DNA of 64,000 bases, taken from Salinibacterium sp. SWN248. GTDB lineage: Bacteria > Actinomycetota > Actinomycetes > Actinomycetales > Microbacteriaceae. Shown here in pieces: positions 7,986 to 17,897 of this stretch. The first letter of the stretch is position 1. Each line of letters starts with the position of its first letter. The stretch is taken from NCBI RefSeq assembly GCF_015864575.1, contig NZ_JADYWW010000001.1, positions 1,013,718 through 1,077,717 on the forward strand. The letters are read 5' to 3'. A program made the translations under genes and the position numbers. A model generated the notes under the pieces. The model had not been told where the DNA came from, ran no database searches, and saw nothing but the letters and a program-made list of their open reading frames with translations.

Positions 7986-9101
7986 CTACGAACCTGATGT
8001 TGGCGCGTAAATCGCCCGAGCGAGAGCATCAAGCACCGTGACCGTGCGCGGGCCGAAGCTCAAAATTTCGCCGTCATCCATCTCGACGAAGCGCTGGTTC
8101 TTGCCCGCTTCGGTGAGCGCCACCGCGGGGCGGGCTTCGAGCAATCCACTCACGCCGCCAACACTGTCGAGACCGCCCGTCATCACCAGAATGAGATCAG
8201 GGTTCGCCGCGACCATTGCCTCGTCGGTCATGGGGCGCATGCCTTCGAGACCGATCTCGGCTGCGACATCCACGCCGCCGAGCGCATCGATCAGCACATC
8301 TGAGCCCGACTCCTGACCGAACAAGTAGTAGATCCCTGACGTGCCCCGCAAGTAGAGGAACATCATCCGCAGCCGGTCACCCGAGGGAACGATCTGGGCG
8401 ATCTCCGCAACCTTCGCCTCGATCGTGGCGCTGAGCTCCGCAGCCAAGGCATCGCCGGCGGCGGAAACCCCCAGCGCAGCTGCCGTTTGACGTGCCAACT
8501 CGGCGATGCCCTCAAGAGAAGGATCCGTGTCAACGAAAACCACCGGAATGCCCGCATCGCGCAGTTGCAGCACCACATCGATCGGGCCAATCGAGCCATC
8601 CGTCAATACAAGATCAGGGCGCAGCGCCAAAATGGCCTCGCTATTGACGGTGTGCGCGTTAGACGTGATCACCGGCAAGCCGGATGCTTCATCAAACGTC
8701 GTTGAAATATCCCGCGCCACCAGCGAATCCAGCATTCCCAGACCGGCAATTGTCGCCGCAATAGACCCCGAAATGTCCATCGAAATCACACGGTCAGTCG
8801 ATGACACCGTGACGGGCACATCGCCAGCCAAATCGTGCGAAACCACCGTCACTGGCAACGACTGGGCGGGAGCGCTCGGGGGAGCGAGGATTCCGGATGA
8901 CGGCAGTGCCGCCTGCACCAGCCCGCTGTAATCCTTCGCATCATCCAGCACCGTCAACGCCGTGAGGGGAGAAGCGAGATCAGCCGTGACCGTCACCGTC
9001 GGAGTCTCCGCAATAGTGGCAGCCGAACATCCACTGGCTGCGAGCACAACACCAGACAACACCGCCGCAGCAGTGAACAGTCGAATGCGCATGACAACCA
9101 A
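7986..9101 (-). CDS. hmuT: Haem/iron ABC transporter substrate-binding lipoprotein, HmuT-like
   Basis: About 370 residues. An N-terminal lipoprotein signal ends in LAASGC (Cys25 from the first start). The rest is a helical-backbone periplasmic-binding fold (Peripla_BP_2) with RVISMDISGSIAATIAGLG, RPDLVLTDG and a conserved YYLFGQESGSDVLIDALGG segment, as in haemin-binding HmuT. The start could be ATG 9101 or ATG 9092; neither has a strong Shine-Dalgarno. A DtxR/IdeR-like sequence lies just upstream. It converges with the HtaA gene. No HmuUV genes follow, so permease and ATPase must be encoded elsewhere. Confidence 0.85.
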   Translation of the reverse strand: MVVMRIRLFTAAAVLSGVVLAASGCSAATIAETPTVTVTADLASPLTALTVLDDAKDYSGLVQAALPSSGILAPPSAPAQSLPVTVVSHDLAGDVPVTVSSTDRVISMDISGSIAATIAGLGMLDSLVARDISTTFDEASGLPVITSNAHTVNSEAILALRPDLVLTDGSIGPIDVVLQLRDAGIPVVFVDTDPSLEGIAELARQTAAALGVSAAGDALAAELSATIEAKVAEIAQIVPSGDRLRMMFLYLRGTSGIYYLFGQESGSDVLIDALGGVDVAAEIGLEGMRPMTDEAMVAANPDLILVMTGGLDSVGGVSGLLEARPAVALTEAGKNQRFVEMDDGEILSFGPRTVTVLDALARAIYAPTSGS

Positions 9102-9113
9102 TCAGAAATATCG

Positions 9114-9132
9114 GGTACTAAGGCAATCCTAA
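9114..9132 (-). promoter_or_regulatory. Candidate DtxR/IdeR iron box upstream of hmuT
   Basis: On the minus strand the 19-mer TTAGGATTGCCTTAGTACC matches the DtxR/IdeR consensus (TWAGGTTAGSCTAACCTWA) at 11 of 19 positions, with the first half-site the stronger. It sits 12 bases before the first hmuT start codon. An IdeR-type regulator is encoded at 22503. Binding is inferred, not shown. Confidence 0.4.
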
Positions 9133-9226
9133 CCTCGACTCGTTCCAATTGGTCCACGAAGCCGCGTCGTTCGGCGGGCGCGCAGCCCCAACGCCCTAGG
9201 CTTGCCAGCACAGTGGAGGTATTGCC

Positions 9227-9523
9227 GTGTCCGAAAACGAAGCCGCATCGCATCCCTCTACACGCCTGTCCGAACGCGACAGCCTCATCCTCGACTTTGA
9301 GCGCGAATGGACCCGACACGTGGGCGCCAAAGAAGAGGCCATTAGCTCCCAGTTTCAGGTGTCAAGCGCACGCTATTATCAAATGCTCAATGCGGTAATC
9401 GACTCACCGGCAGCCGTGCGCTACGACCCCATGTTGGTCTCGCGACTGCGCCGCACTCGAGACAACCGGATGCGCAACCGATCAGTGCGCACCCCCGACC
9501 ACAACGAAGAATTGACAGACTAA
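9227..9523 (+). CDS. DUF3263 domain-containing protein
   Basis: A 98-residue protein of an actinobacteria-restricted family. The core from LSERDSLILDFEREW through GAKEEAISSQFQVS to RYYQMLNAVIDSP is typical, ending with a YDPMLVSRLRR helix and a basic tail. The middle resembles a helix-turn-helix, so it may bind DNA, but no function is established. The start is GTG. In actinobacteria this gene commonly precedes a LytR C-terminal domain protein and a groEL or cold-shock gene, as here. The next gene starts 3 bases after its stop, suggesting an operon. Confidence 0.85.
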   Translation: MSENEAASHPSTRLSERDSLILDFEREWTRHVGAKEEAISSQFQVSSARYYQMLNAVIDSPAAVRYDPMLVSRLRRTRDNRMRNRSVRTPDHNEELTD

Positions 9524-9526
9524 GCA

Positions 9527-10123
9527 ATGGCGAGTTACCCGAAAGACCGATTCGACGAACTACCCGACGACGTCGACCGCATTGGAGCCCACCGTGGCCC
9601 CAGACGACGCGGACGCGGCTGGATCGGCTTCGCCTGGGCACTGCTCGCCACCGGCGTGCTTGTCTTCGGTGGTCTCTTCGCCCTCAGCCAGTACCTCGAT
9701 GACGACCTCGGCATCCCCTTCTTCGCCACACCCGAAGAGGCTGTCGTCACCCCCGAACCCACCGAGACCGTCCCGCCCGTCACCGACCCCGCCGCAATAG
9801 ACCCCGAACGCGCGCTCACCATCGACGTGCTCAACGGAACACCGGAAAGCGGACTCCAAACCACCGTCTTTGACGAACTCACCGCAGCAGGATGGCCGAC
9901 AGGCAGCGCCGCCCCCGCCTCCGCGCGAGACATCGAAGACACCTACATTTATTACAGCAATCCCGATGACGAAGACGTCGCTGCCGGCCTTGTTGCCGCC
10001 ATCGGCCGCGGCGAAATTCGCCTCGTGGAAGAAGACATCTTCCCCGGCGCAGAACTCACCGTCGTACTCGGCACCGACTACATCACCCCCGCAGCAGAAG
10101 CCACAGACGAGCCCACAGAATAA
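9527..10123 (+). CDS. LytR C-terminal domain protein (membrane anchored)
   Basis: A 198-residue protein: a basic cytoplasmic N-terminus ending GPRRRGRG, one membrane segment (about residues 31-55), a Pro/Thr/Glu-rich extracytoplasmic linker, then a LytR_C domain starting at [14 protein letters not shown] and ending at [10 protein letters not shown]. Stand-alone LytR_C proteins are cell-envelope proteins of unknown exact role; the domain is otherwise attached to LytR-CpsA-Psr wall-polymer ligases. It follows the DUF3263 gene by 3 bases and precedes the groEL regulatory array. Confidence 0.85.
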   Translation: MASYPKDRFDELPDDVDRIGAHRGPRRRGRGWIGFAWALLATGVLVFGGLFALSQYLDDDLGIPFFATPEEAVVTPEPTETVPPVTDPAAIDPERALTIDVLNGTPESGLQTTVFDELTAAGWPTGSAAPASARDIEDTYIYYSNPDDEDVAAGLVAAIGRGEIRLVEEDIFPGAELTVVLGTDYITPAAEATDEPTE

Positions 10124-10128
10124 AGGGA

Positions 10129-10145
10129 AGCCCGCACTGCGGGCT
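10129..10145 (+). terminator. Short GC hairpin after the LytR_C gene
   Basis: Perfect 7-bp arms AGCCCGC and GCGGGCT with an ACT loop begin 5 bases after the stop codon. There is no T-tract, so termination would be inefficient or Rho-assisted. Confidence 0.4.
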
Positions 10146-10163
10146 GACGCATGCTCACCCTGA

Positions 10164-12050
<1,887 letters not shown>

Positions 12051-12083
12051 GTCCCACCGCTCTGCACAGCTTCACTGCACTAC

Positions 12084-12121
12084 ACAGAATGGGCGTCTCC
12101 TTCGGGAGGCGCCCATTCTGT
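12084..12121 (+). terminator. groEL terminator, 17-bp stem with TTCG tetraloop
   Basis: Arms at 12084-12100 and 12105-12121 pair over 17 bp with one G-T pair, closed by a TTCG loop. It starts 34 bases after the groEL stop. The following T content is modest. Confidence 0.85.
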
Positions 12122-12144
12122 CGTTAACGAGAGTTTCTGTGGGA

Positions 12145-12170
12145 GGGGGGGGGGGGGGGGGGGGGGGGGG
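12145..12170. repeat. Homopolymer run of 26 G (C on the other strand)
   Basis: Positions 12145-12170 are an unbroken G tract, preceded by GGGA. It lies between the convergent groEL and WXG100 genes, about 90 bases from the end of the latter. The length may be a sequencing or assembly estimate. Confidence 0.9.
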
Positions 12171-12262
12171 CTCTAGCGCCTGCAGTGTCCGCACCGCGCT
12201 GGGCGTGCGGTGGGTGCTGGGGGGTGAGCTGGCGCGCGTTGTGAGCGTGCCTGGGCGTACCG

Positions 12263-12553
12263 CTAGCGGGAGAAGAGGCGTGCGTTTGCGGCTTCGATCT
12301 CCGCGTACTGCTGCCCAGCCTGGCTGAGGGCGGTATTGATCGCGGCGAGATTCTCTTCTACGCGCTGTTGAGTGGCCTTCCAATCGGTGACGACCGTGGA
12401 GAAGGCTGTCGCTGCCTGCCCGGTCCACGAGCCCTGCAGGTTCGTGAGTTGACCGTGAAGGCCAGCAACTTCCGCTTGGATGCGGCCAATGGAATTCTGA
12501 ACCGCTCCGGTGGCGCTGAGAACGGCTTCGCTATCTACTTGGTATCGAGTCAT
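12263..12553 (-). CDS. WXG100 family (ESAT-6-like) protein
   Basis: A 96-residue helical-hairpin protein with the WXG motif in GSWTGQAA (Trp43-Thr-Gly45) between two amphipathic helices, the hallmark of small type VII (ESX) secretion substrates. The C-terminal half lacks a clear YxxxD/E export motif, though QQYAEIEAANA resembles the usual ending. No ESX ATPase, membrane component or paired WXG100 partner is nearby. Isolated genes of this type are common in Microbacteriaceae. It lies 39 bases downstream of the sensor kinase gene on the same strand. Confidence 0.88.
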   Translation of the reverse strand: MTRYQVDSEAVLSATGAVQNSIGRIQAEVAGLHGQLTNLQGSWTGQAATAFSTVVTDWKATQQRVEENLAAINTALSQAGQQYAEIEAANARLFSR

Positions 12554-12592
12554 AACTCGACGGTAGATTCCCGGTCCGCGTTGCGGTGGTCG

Positions 12593-14314
12593 CTATTCCG
12601 CTTCGGTGTCGTCTGACGGGCTCGGAGTGCTGGGGAGGAGTGGAAGCTCCACACGGAAGGTTGCGCCACCTCCGGGTGTCTCAAGCGCCTGAACGGTGCC
12701 GTGGTGGGCTGTGACAATGGCCGCAACGATGGCGAGCCCTAGGCCGCTTCCGCCGGTGTCACGGTTGCGCGAGCTGTCGGCACGCCAGAAGCGTTCGAAG
12801 ACCTTGGCGCGAATCTGTTCCGGGATGCCCTCGCCGTGGTCGATAACCGACAACACAGCCAGCTGGCGCTCATGGTCAACACCAACGCCGATCTCAACAG
12901 GAGTGTCTGTCGTGAAGCGCAGAGCGTTGGTGACCAGGTTGGTGAGTACCTGGCGAATCTTGTTCTCTTCGGCCATCACAACGGCGTTGAGATCCTTCGG
13001 CACGGGCGCAATGGCCTGAGTGAGACGAGCAGTCGTCTTAGCGACGGCGGCAGACTTCTTGCGGGATGCCAAGCGTGAGAGGCGAGCGCCTGCGGCAGCA
13101 ATGGGGCCGGTGGCGAGCGCGGCAACTCCGCGAGAGGGCGTGCTGGGATCGGGGTGTGAGCTCTCGGGGAGAGTGATCATCTTCGTGTCGGTGTCAGCAT
13201 CCGCGGTGAGGTCTGCCTTGACGATCGCGTCGGAGTCAATGCGGGGGTTGGTGTTGATGACGGTGACGACGCGGCCGGTAGAGGCACGGGCATCCATCGC
13301 TGCATCATTGGCCAACGGCAAAAGATCGACTTCGGTGAACTGCACCGGCTTGCTGCCATCAATGCGCGCCAACTCGAGCAGGTCTTCAACGAGACCACCC
13401 ATGCGGATAGCTTCCTTTTCGATGCGCTCCATGGCCTGAGCAACGTCATCCCGTTTGGTAATGGCGCCCATGCGATAAAGCTCGGCATAACCGCGCACGG
13501 TGACGAGCGGGGTGCGAAGTTCGTGGCTGGCGTCACCGACGAAGCGGCGCATCTGGTCGATCGTGCGCGCACGGTCGGCGAAGGCGCGATCAATTCGACC
13601 AAGCATGGAGTTGAGGGAACGATTGAGGCGCCCCACTTCCGTGTTGGGGGTAGCAACAGACAGCCGCTGGTCGAAGTCTCCGTCGGCAAAGCGGGCTGCA
13701 GTGGCTTCCACTTCGCGGAGCGGCGCAAACGTCGAGGTGACCAAAAGGCGGGTGAGCGCTCCACCGACGATGACAACAGTGAGGCCGAAGAACAGGAAGA
13801 TGGCGGCGTAGCGAGCCACAATGGCGTTGGAGTCGCTCAAGTCGCGGGCGATGACGATGGTCACGAAGTCAGGGCCGATGGTGCTGATCGCGGGGTAGGC
13901 AATCACTCGCCATTGCCCTCCGATAGCTGTGCTGGGAAGAGTGAACGGGGCCGTCTGTGAGTTAGCAACGGCGATCGTGAGACCGTCGAGAACGGGGCGC
14001 GAGGCATCCTCTTCCCGGCTGTTGCAGCGCATGCTGCCGTCGTGGTTGAGCACCGCGAAATAGAGGTCATTGGGCAGGCGAGAAACACTGCACTGAGGAT
14101 CACGGGTTGTGCCGGTGTATTGGATGCGGCCATCGAGCCCATCGGCGGCGGCGGTGATCTTGTCGTCGGTTTGTTCGATCAGGTAGTCGCGCAATACTGC
14201 GGCGGTTCCGACACCGGCAACGAGGAGCCCCATGGTGAGCAGAAGCACCGTGACTCCGGTGACCTTGGTGCGCAGAGAGATGCGGCTCCAGGCGTCGGGG
14301 ATGTTCTCCTGCAT
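12593..14314 (-). CDS. Two-component sensor histidine kinase with HAMP domain
   Basis: 573 residues. Membrane segment about 19-42, extracytoplasmic sensor region about 43-165, second membrane segment about 168-192, HAMP about 193-245, HisKA with phospho-accepting His264 in DASHELRTP, then the ATPase domain with its N-box near 459, GEGIPEQ and GGSGLGLAI. Between HisKA and the N-box, residues about 355-445 form an unusual extra segment of low complexity, Ala/Thr/Ser-rich and charged. The response regulator gene lies directly upstream in the same direction. It resembles TrcS/TcsS-type kinases; the stimulus is unknown. Confidence 0.92.
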   Translation of the reverse strand: MQENIPDAWSRISLRTKVTGVTVLLLTMGLLVAGVGTAAVLRDYLIEQTDDKITAAADGLDGRIQYTGTTRDPQCSVSRLPNDLYFAVLNHDGSMRCNSREEDASRPVLDGLTIAVANSQTAPFTLPSTAIGGQWRVIAYPAISTIGPDFVTIVIARDLSDSNAIVARYAAIFLFFGLTVVIVGGALTRLLVTSTFAPLREVEATAARFADGDFDQRLSVATPNTEVGRLNRSLNSMLGRIDRAFADRARTIDQMRRFVGDASHELRTPLVTVRGYAELYRMGAITKRDDVAQAMERIEKEAIRMGGLVEDLLELARIDGSKPVQFTEVDLLPLANDAAMDARASTGRVVTVINTNPRIDSDAIVKADLTADADTDTKMITLPESSHPDPSTPSRGVAALATGPIAAAGARLSRLASRKKSAAVAKTTARLTQAIAPVPKDLNAVVMAEENKIRQVLTNLVTNALRFTTDTPVEIGVGVDHERQLAVLSVIDHGEGIPEQIRAKVFERFWRADSSRNRDTGGSGLGLAIVAAIVTAHHGTVQALETPGGGATFRVELPLLPSTPSPSDDTEAE

Positions 14315-14357
14315 GATAGTGAACGGTACCTTGCGTGGCTGGGAATCGGGAACGAGT

Positions 14358-14398
14358 ATGGCCAGCCGAACATGAACAATTACATGTCAGCTGGCCAT
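14358..14398 (-). promoter_or_regulatory. Hairpin between response regulator and kinase genes
   Basis: ATGGCCAGC and GCTGGCCAT pair perfectly, extended inside by ACATG/CATGT, around a short A/T-rich loop. It lies in the 93-base gap and could attenuate or stabilise the kinase transcript. There is no T-tract. Confidence 0.5.
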
Positions 14399-14407
14399 CA
14401 CGGGTGG

Positions 14408-15100
14408 TTACGGCTTTGCTGCCTTCAGCATGTAGCCGAATCCGCGCTTCGTTTGAATGATCGGCTCTTCGGTGTGCTGATCGAGCTTGCGGCGCAGGTA
14501 GGAGATGTAGCTCTCTACGATGCCCGCATCGCCGTTGAAGTCGTACTCCCACACGTGATCGAGGATCTGAGCCTTCGAGAGAACACGGTTGGGGTTGAGC
14601 ATGAGGTAGCGCAGCAGCTTGAACTCGGTCGGGCTGAGCTCGATCTGTTCGCTGCCGATCGACACCTCGTGGGTGTCTTGATCCATGGTGAGGTCGCCGG
14701 CGCGGATGATCGTTTCTTCGTCGTCCTGCATCGTGCGGCGAAGAATCGCCTTGATGCGAGCAACGATCTCGTCGAGGCTAAATGGCTTCGTGACGTAGTC
14801 GTCGCCACCGACGGTGAGGCCGGTGATCTTGTCTTCGGTGTCGTCTTTTGCCGTGAGGAAAAGAATGGGAGACGTGTAACCGGAGGCACGGAGGCGTTTG
14901 GTCACACCAAACCCGTTCATGTCTGGCAGCATCACGTCGAGGATGATTAAGTCGGGTTCTTCTTCGAGAACAGCCGAGATTGTCTGGGCGCCGCTTCCTA
15001 CCGCGCGCACCGCAAATCCCGCGAAGCGCAAGCTCGTCGTGAGCAGATCGCGAATGTTCGGTTCGTCGTCAACAATGAGAATTTTCGGTCCGTCAGCCAT
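14408..15100 (-). CDS. Response regulator, OmpR/PhoB family
   Basis: 230 residues: receiver domain about 1-120 with the acidic pair Asp11-Asp12, phospho-acceptor Asp55 in LIILDVMLPD, Thr83 and Lys105; then a winged-helix DNA-binding domain about 130-227 with LSPTEFKLLRYLM and YISYLRRKLD. It pairs with the kinase encoded just downstream on the same strand. It is most similar in pattern to actinobacterial TrcR/TcsR/PrrA regulators. The target genes cannot be inferred. Confidence 0.93.
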   Translation of the reverse strand: MADGPKILIVDDEPNIRDLLTTSLRFAGFAVRAVGSGAQTISAVLEEEPDLIILDVMLPDMNGFGVTKRLRASGYTSPILFLTAKDDTEDKITGLTVGGDDYVTKPFSLDEIVARIKAILRRTMQDDEETIIRAGDLTMDQDTHEVSIGSEQIELSPTEFKLLRYLMLNPNRVLSKAQILDHVWEYDFNGDAGIVESYISYLRRKLDQHTEEPIIQTKRGFGYMLKAAKP

Positions 15101-15243
15101 GCGCCCAGTATCTGCGTGTTTCCTGAATGTGACCTGATAGCTCAGGGCGTGTCGGCAAGTTGTTCACCAGATCGTTCATTGAGTATTTGTTAATTTTAAG
15201 CATAGGGTGGCCATATCGGGATCAGGCGAAGGGGAATCAACTG

Positions 15244-15516
15244 ATGAAGAGATTGATCGTAGGAACGCTTATTGCGTTTGGCGTGGGGGCCATCGCGCTC
15301 GCCGCCATCACGCTTCTCTCCAACCTCGCTCGGTCGCAAGATATTGCCTGGTGGAGCGTCAATGGGGTCACCCCGATGTGGCCACTCAGCGTCGGATTCG
15401 GCGCTCTCTGGCTGATGGCTTTGAGCTTCGCTTTTCTCGTTGTGCTTTCGGTGGTCGGCTTGGCGAAAGACTTCATGATCAAGCGTCGAGCTCGCCTCGA
15501 GGGCGAACCGGTCTAA
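15244..15516 (+). CDS. Small membrane protein of unknown function
   Basis: A 90-residue protein with two predicted membrane segments (about 4-25 and 48-72), a Trp-rich loop between them (DIAWWSVNGVTPMW) and a basic C-terminal tail. AAGGGGAA precedes the ATG at 15244. It diverges from the response regulator with about 143 bases between them. No family is recognised; the position suggests but does not prove control by the two-component system. Confidence 0.7.
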   Translation: MKRLIVGTLIAFGVGAIALAAITLLSNLARSQDIAWWSVNGVTPMWPLSVGFGALWLMALSFAFLVVLSVVGLAKDFMIKRRARLEGEPV

Positions 15517-15526
15517 ACGAAGTCGG

Positions 15527-16174
15527 TTATCCGGTGAGTTGAAACAGGTACGCGAACGCAGTTTTTGTGTAACCGACGCCTCGACCGCTGGCGCGAATGA
15601 GATCGGCGTTGGCCTGTTCTGGTTTCTTCGGAATCAGATAGCGATCGAGATCGCTGCTGTCGATTCTGTAGCGTCCGTCGCGGTGGTGGATGGCACCCAC
15701 CAGGGTCAGACGTGGATCTAGGGCGGCGAGGCTTGCATCCCCGTGGCTGCTGTTAGCAAGGAAGAGCCCGCGCGGCGCTAGATACCGCGCGCAGGAATCC
15801 CACGCGGGGCCGGTGAACAGGGCAATGATCAGGTCGAAAGATGCGTCGGCCAGCGCAAGCGGCTTCAGGAAATCGGCCTTGAGGAAAGTGATCTCGGCCG
15901 CGGCTCCCGGCAACGTGGCGCCTTCCAGTTCACTCCGGACCCGCTCGGCGTCGGCGAAGAACGCGGCGGCCCGGCGGTCGGTATCGACGTAGGTGACGGC
16001 GGGGATGCTGGTCGAGGGAGACAGATCGAGGTAGCTGCCCACATTGAGGGCAGCGACCGGCGCCCAGTGCTCGAGCAGCGCGCGGTACATGCCTGACCGA
16101 TCACCGATCGACTCTCGATAGCTCAGCCACGATGGGCTCGACTGCGATGGCGTGGACGATGGCGACTGTGGCAT
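15527..16174 (-). CDS. Class I SAM-dependent methyltransferase-like protein
   Basis: 215 residues with a Rossmann-like pattern: LNVGSYLDLSPSTSIPAVTYVDTD for the SAM-binding strand-loop and the acidic ribose-binding position, EITFLKADFLKP for motif II, and FDLIIALFTG for motif III. The GxGxG loop is weak (VGSYLDLS), so SAM binding is plausible but not certain. Substrate unknown. A Ser/Pro-rich N-terminus precedes the domain. It converges with the small membrane protein gene and is followed by the XPB helicase on the same strand. Confidence 0.6.
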   Translation of the reverse strand: MPQSPSSTPSQSSPSWLSYRESIGDRSGMYRALLEHWAPVAALNVGSYLDLSPSTSIPAVTYVDTDRRAAAFFADAERVRSELEGATLPGAAAEITFLKADFLKPLALADASFDLIIALFTGPAWDSCARYLAPRGLFLANSSHGDASLAALDPRLTLVGAIHHRDGRYRIDSSDLDRYLIPKKPEQANADLIRASGRGVGYTKTAFAYLFQLTG

Positions 16175-16223
16175 AGAAGGGGCCCCTGGGCTCTGTGGTG
16201 GGCGGTGAGCAACCAGAAGCGAC

Positions 16224-17873
16224 CTACGCCGTCAGGTCTGCGGCATCCAGAATCGTGTAGCTGTAGCCCTGCTCGGCCAGGAACCGTTGGCGGTTCTGCG
16301 CGAAATCTTGATCGACAGTGTCGCGTGCCACGAGCGTGTAGAAGTTGGCGGGAAGCCCGCTCTCTTTGGGGCGCAGCAGGCGGCCCAGACGCTGAGCTTC
16401 TTCTTGGCGGGAACCGAATGAGCCACTGACCTGGACAGCGACGGTCGCCTCGGGCAGGTCGACCGAGAAGTTGGCAACCTTCGACACAATCAGCACCTTC
16501 GTAACGCCGTCGCGGAACTCTTGATACAGACGCTCGCGTTCCGGAACGGAGGTGGCACCGGTCAGCTTGGGAGCGTTCAGCTGCTCTGAGAGGTCATCGA
16601 TCTGATCGAGGTACTGCCCGATAACGAGAATGCGCTCGCCGGCGTGCTTCTTTACGAGCGCGCGCACCACCTCAGTTTTAGCGGGTGCGGTTGCGGCCAA
16701 TCTGTAACGTTCATCATCAGCGGATGCCGCGTACTCAAGCCGCTCGCTCTCGGGGAGGTCAACGCGCACCTCGAAGCAGCTAGCGGGGGAGATGAAGCCC
16801 TGAGCCTCAATCTCTTTCCACGGGGCATCGAAACGTTTGGGGCCGATGAGGGAGAACACGTCACCCTCGCGCCCATCTTCGCGAACAAGCGTCGCGGTGA
16901 GGCCGAGGCGACGGCGTGCTTGCAGATCAGCGGTGAGCTTGAACACGGGCGCAGGCAACAAGTGCACTTCGTCATAAATGACAAGGCCCCAGTCGAGAGC
17001 ATCCAGCAACGCAAGATGGGCGTACTCGCCCTTACGCTTCGCCGTCAGGATTTGGTAGGTCGCGATTGTGACGGGCAAAATCTCTTTCACTTGCCCCGAA
17101 TACTCACCCACTTCGTCCTCAGTGAGGGTGGTTCGCTTCAAGATTTCGGCTCGCCACTGGCGCGCAGAAACCGTATTGGTGACCAAAATCAGTGTCGTGG
17201 TCTTGCTTTGCGCCATGGCGCCGAGGCCCACCAAGGTTTTGCCGGCGCCACAGGGCAGCACTACGACGCCTGAACCGTGGTCGAAGAAATTGTCGATGGC
17301 GTGCTGCTGGTACTCGCGCAACCCCCAGCCCGAGGCATCCAGATCAATCTCGTGAGGGGTGCCTGGCGTGTAGCCGGCGTTGTCTTCAGCCGGCCAACCG
17401 AGTTTCAACAACTCTTGCTTGAGCTGCCCGCGGGCCCATGGCTGGACCACAAAAGTGTGGTCGCCGCGACGTTCGAACAGCAGGCTTGCGACCTTCTTGG
17501 CGCGCGTGATCTCGCGCAGCACCGCCGGATCAGTGGCAGTCAGGGTCAACGCGCCGTCGTCATCACGATCAATGACGAGGCGGCCATAGCGGCCAACCGT
17601 CTCAGCAATATCTACGCTGACACTCTGCGGGATAGGAAACTTCGAATACTTCTCGAGCGTCTCCAGCATCGCGGGAGCGTCGTGACCTGCGGCCCGAGCG
17701 TTCCACAGTCCCAAACGCGTGATGCGGTAGGTGTGGATGTGCTCGGGGGCTCGCTCCAGCTCCGCGAAAACGGCCAAATCATGGCGCGCGTCTTCGGCCA
17801 AAGGGTGCGCTACCTCAAGCAGAACCGTGCGGTCAGACTGCACGATCAGAGGTCCGTCGGGTGCTGTGTTCAT
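16224..17873 (-). CDS. XPB-type DNA repair helicase (SF2)
   Basis: 549 residues. An N-terminal XPB-like domain is followed by helicase motifs: Walker A in LPCGAGKT, a DEVH-type Walker B (IYDEVHLL), the TATLVREDGR motif that includes the XPB RED signature, and the C-terminal SF2 half with VSGSFGSRQEEAQRLGR as motif VI. Bacterial XPB homologues unwind DNA 3' to 5' and are linked to repair. The gene directly upstream encodes a protein related to the XPB N-terminal region, a pairing usual in actinobacteria, and the two are probably cotranscribed with a 24-base gap. Confidence 0.95.
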   Translation of the reverse strand: MNTAPDGPLIVQSDRTVLLEVAHPLAEDARHDLAVFAELERAPEHIHTYRITRLGLWNARAAGHDAPAMLETLEKYSKFPIPQSVSVDIAETVGRYGRLVIDRDDDGALTLTATDPAVLREITRAKKVASLLFERRGDHTFVVQPWARGQLKQELLKLGWPAEDNAGYTPGTPHEIDLDASGWGLREYQQHAIDNFFDHGSGVVVLPCGAGKTLVGLGAMAQSKTTTLILVTNTVSARQWRAEILKRTTLTEDEVGEYSGQVKEILPVTIATYQILTAKRKGEYAHLALLDALDWGLVIYDEVHLLPAPVFKLTADLQARRRLGLTATLVREDGREGDVFSLIGPKRFDAPWKEIEAQGFISPASCFEVRVDLPESERLEYAASADDERYRLAATAPAKTEVVRALVKKHAGERILVIGQYLDQIDDLSEQLNAPKLTGATSVPERERLYQEFRDGVTKVLIVSKVANFSVDLPEATVAVQVSGSFGSRQEEAQRLGRLLRPKESGLPANFYTLVARDTVDQDFAQNRQRFLAEQGYSYTILDAADLTA

Positions 17874-17897
17874 CCGACCTAGACTACGCCCGGATGC

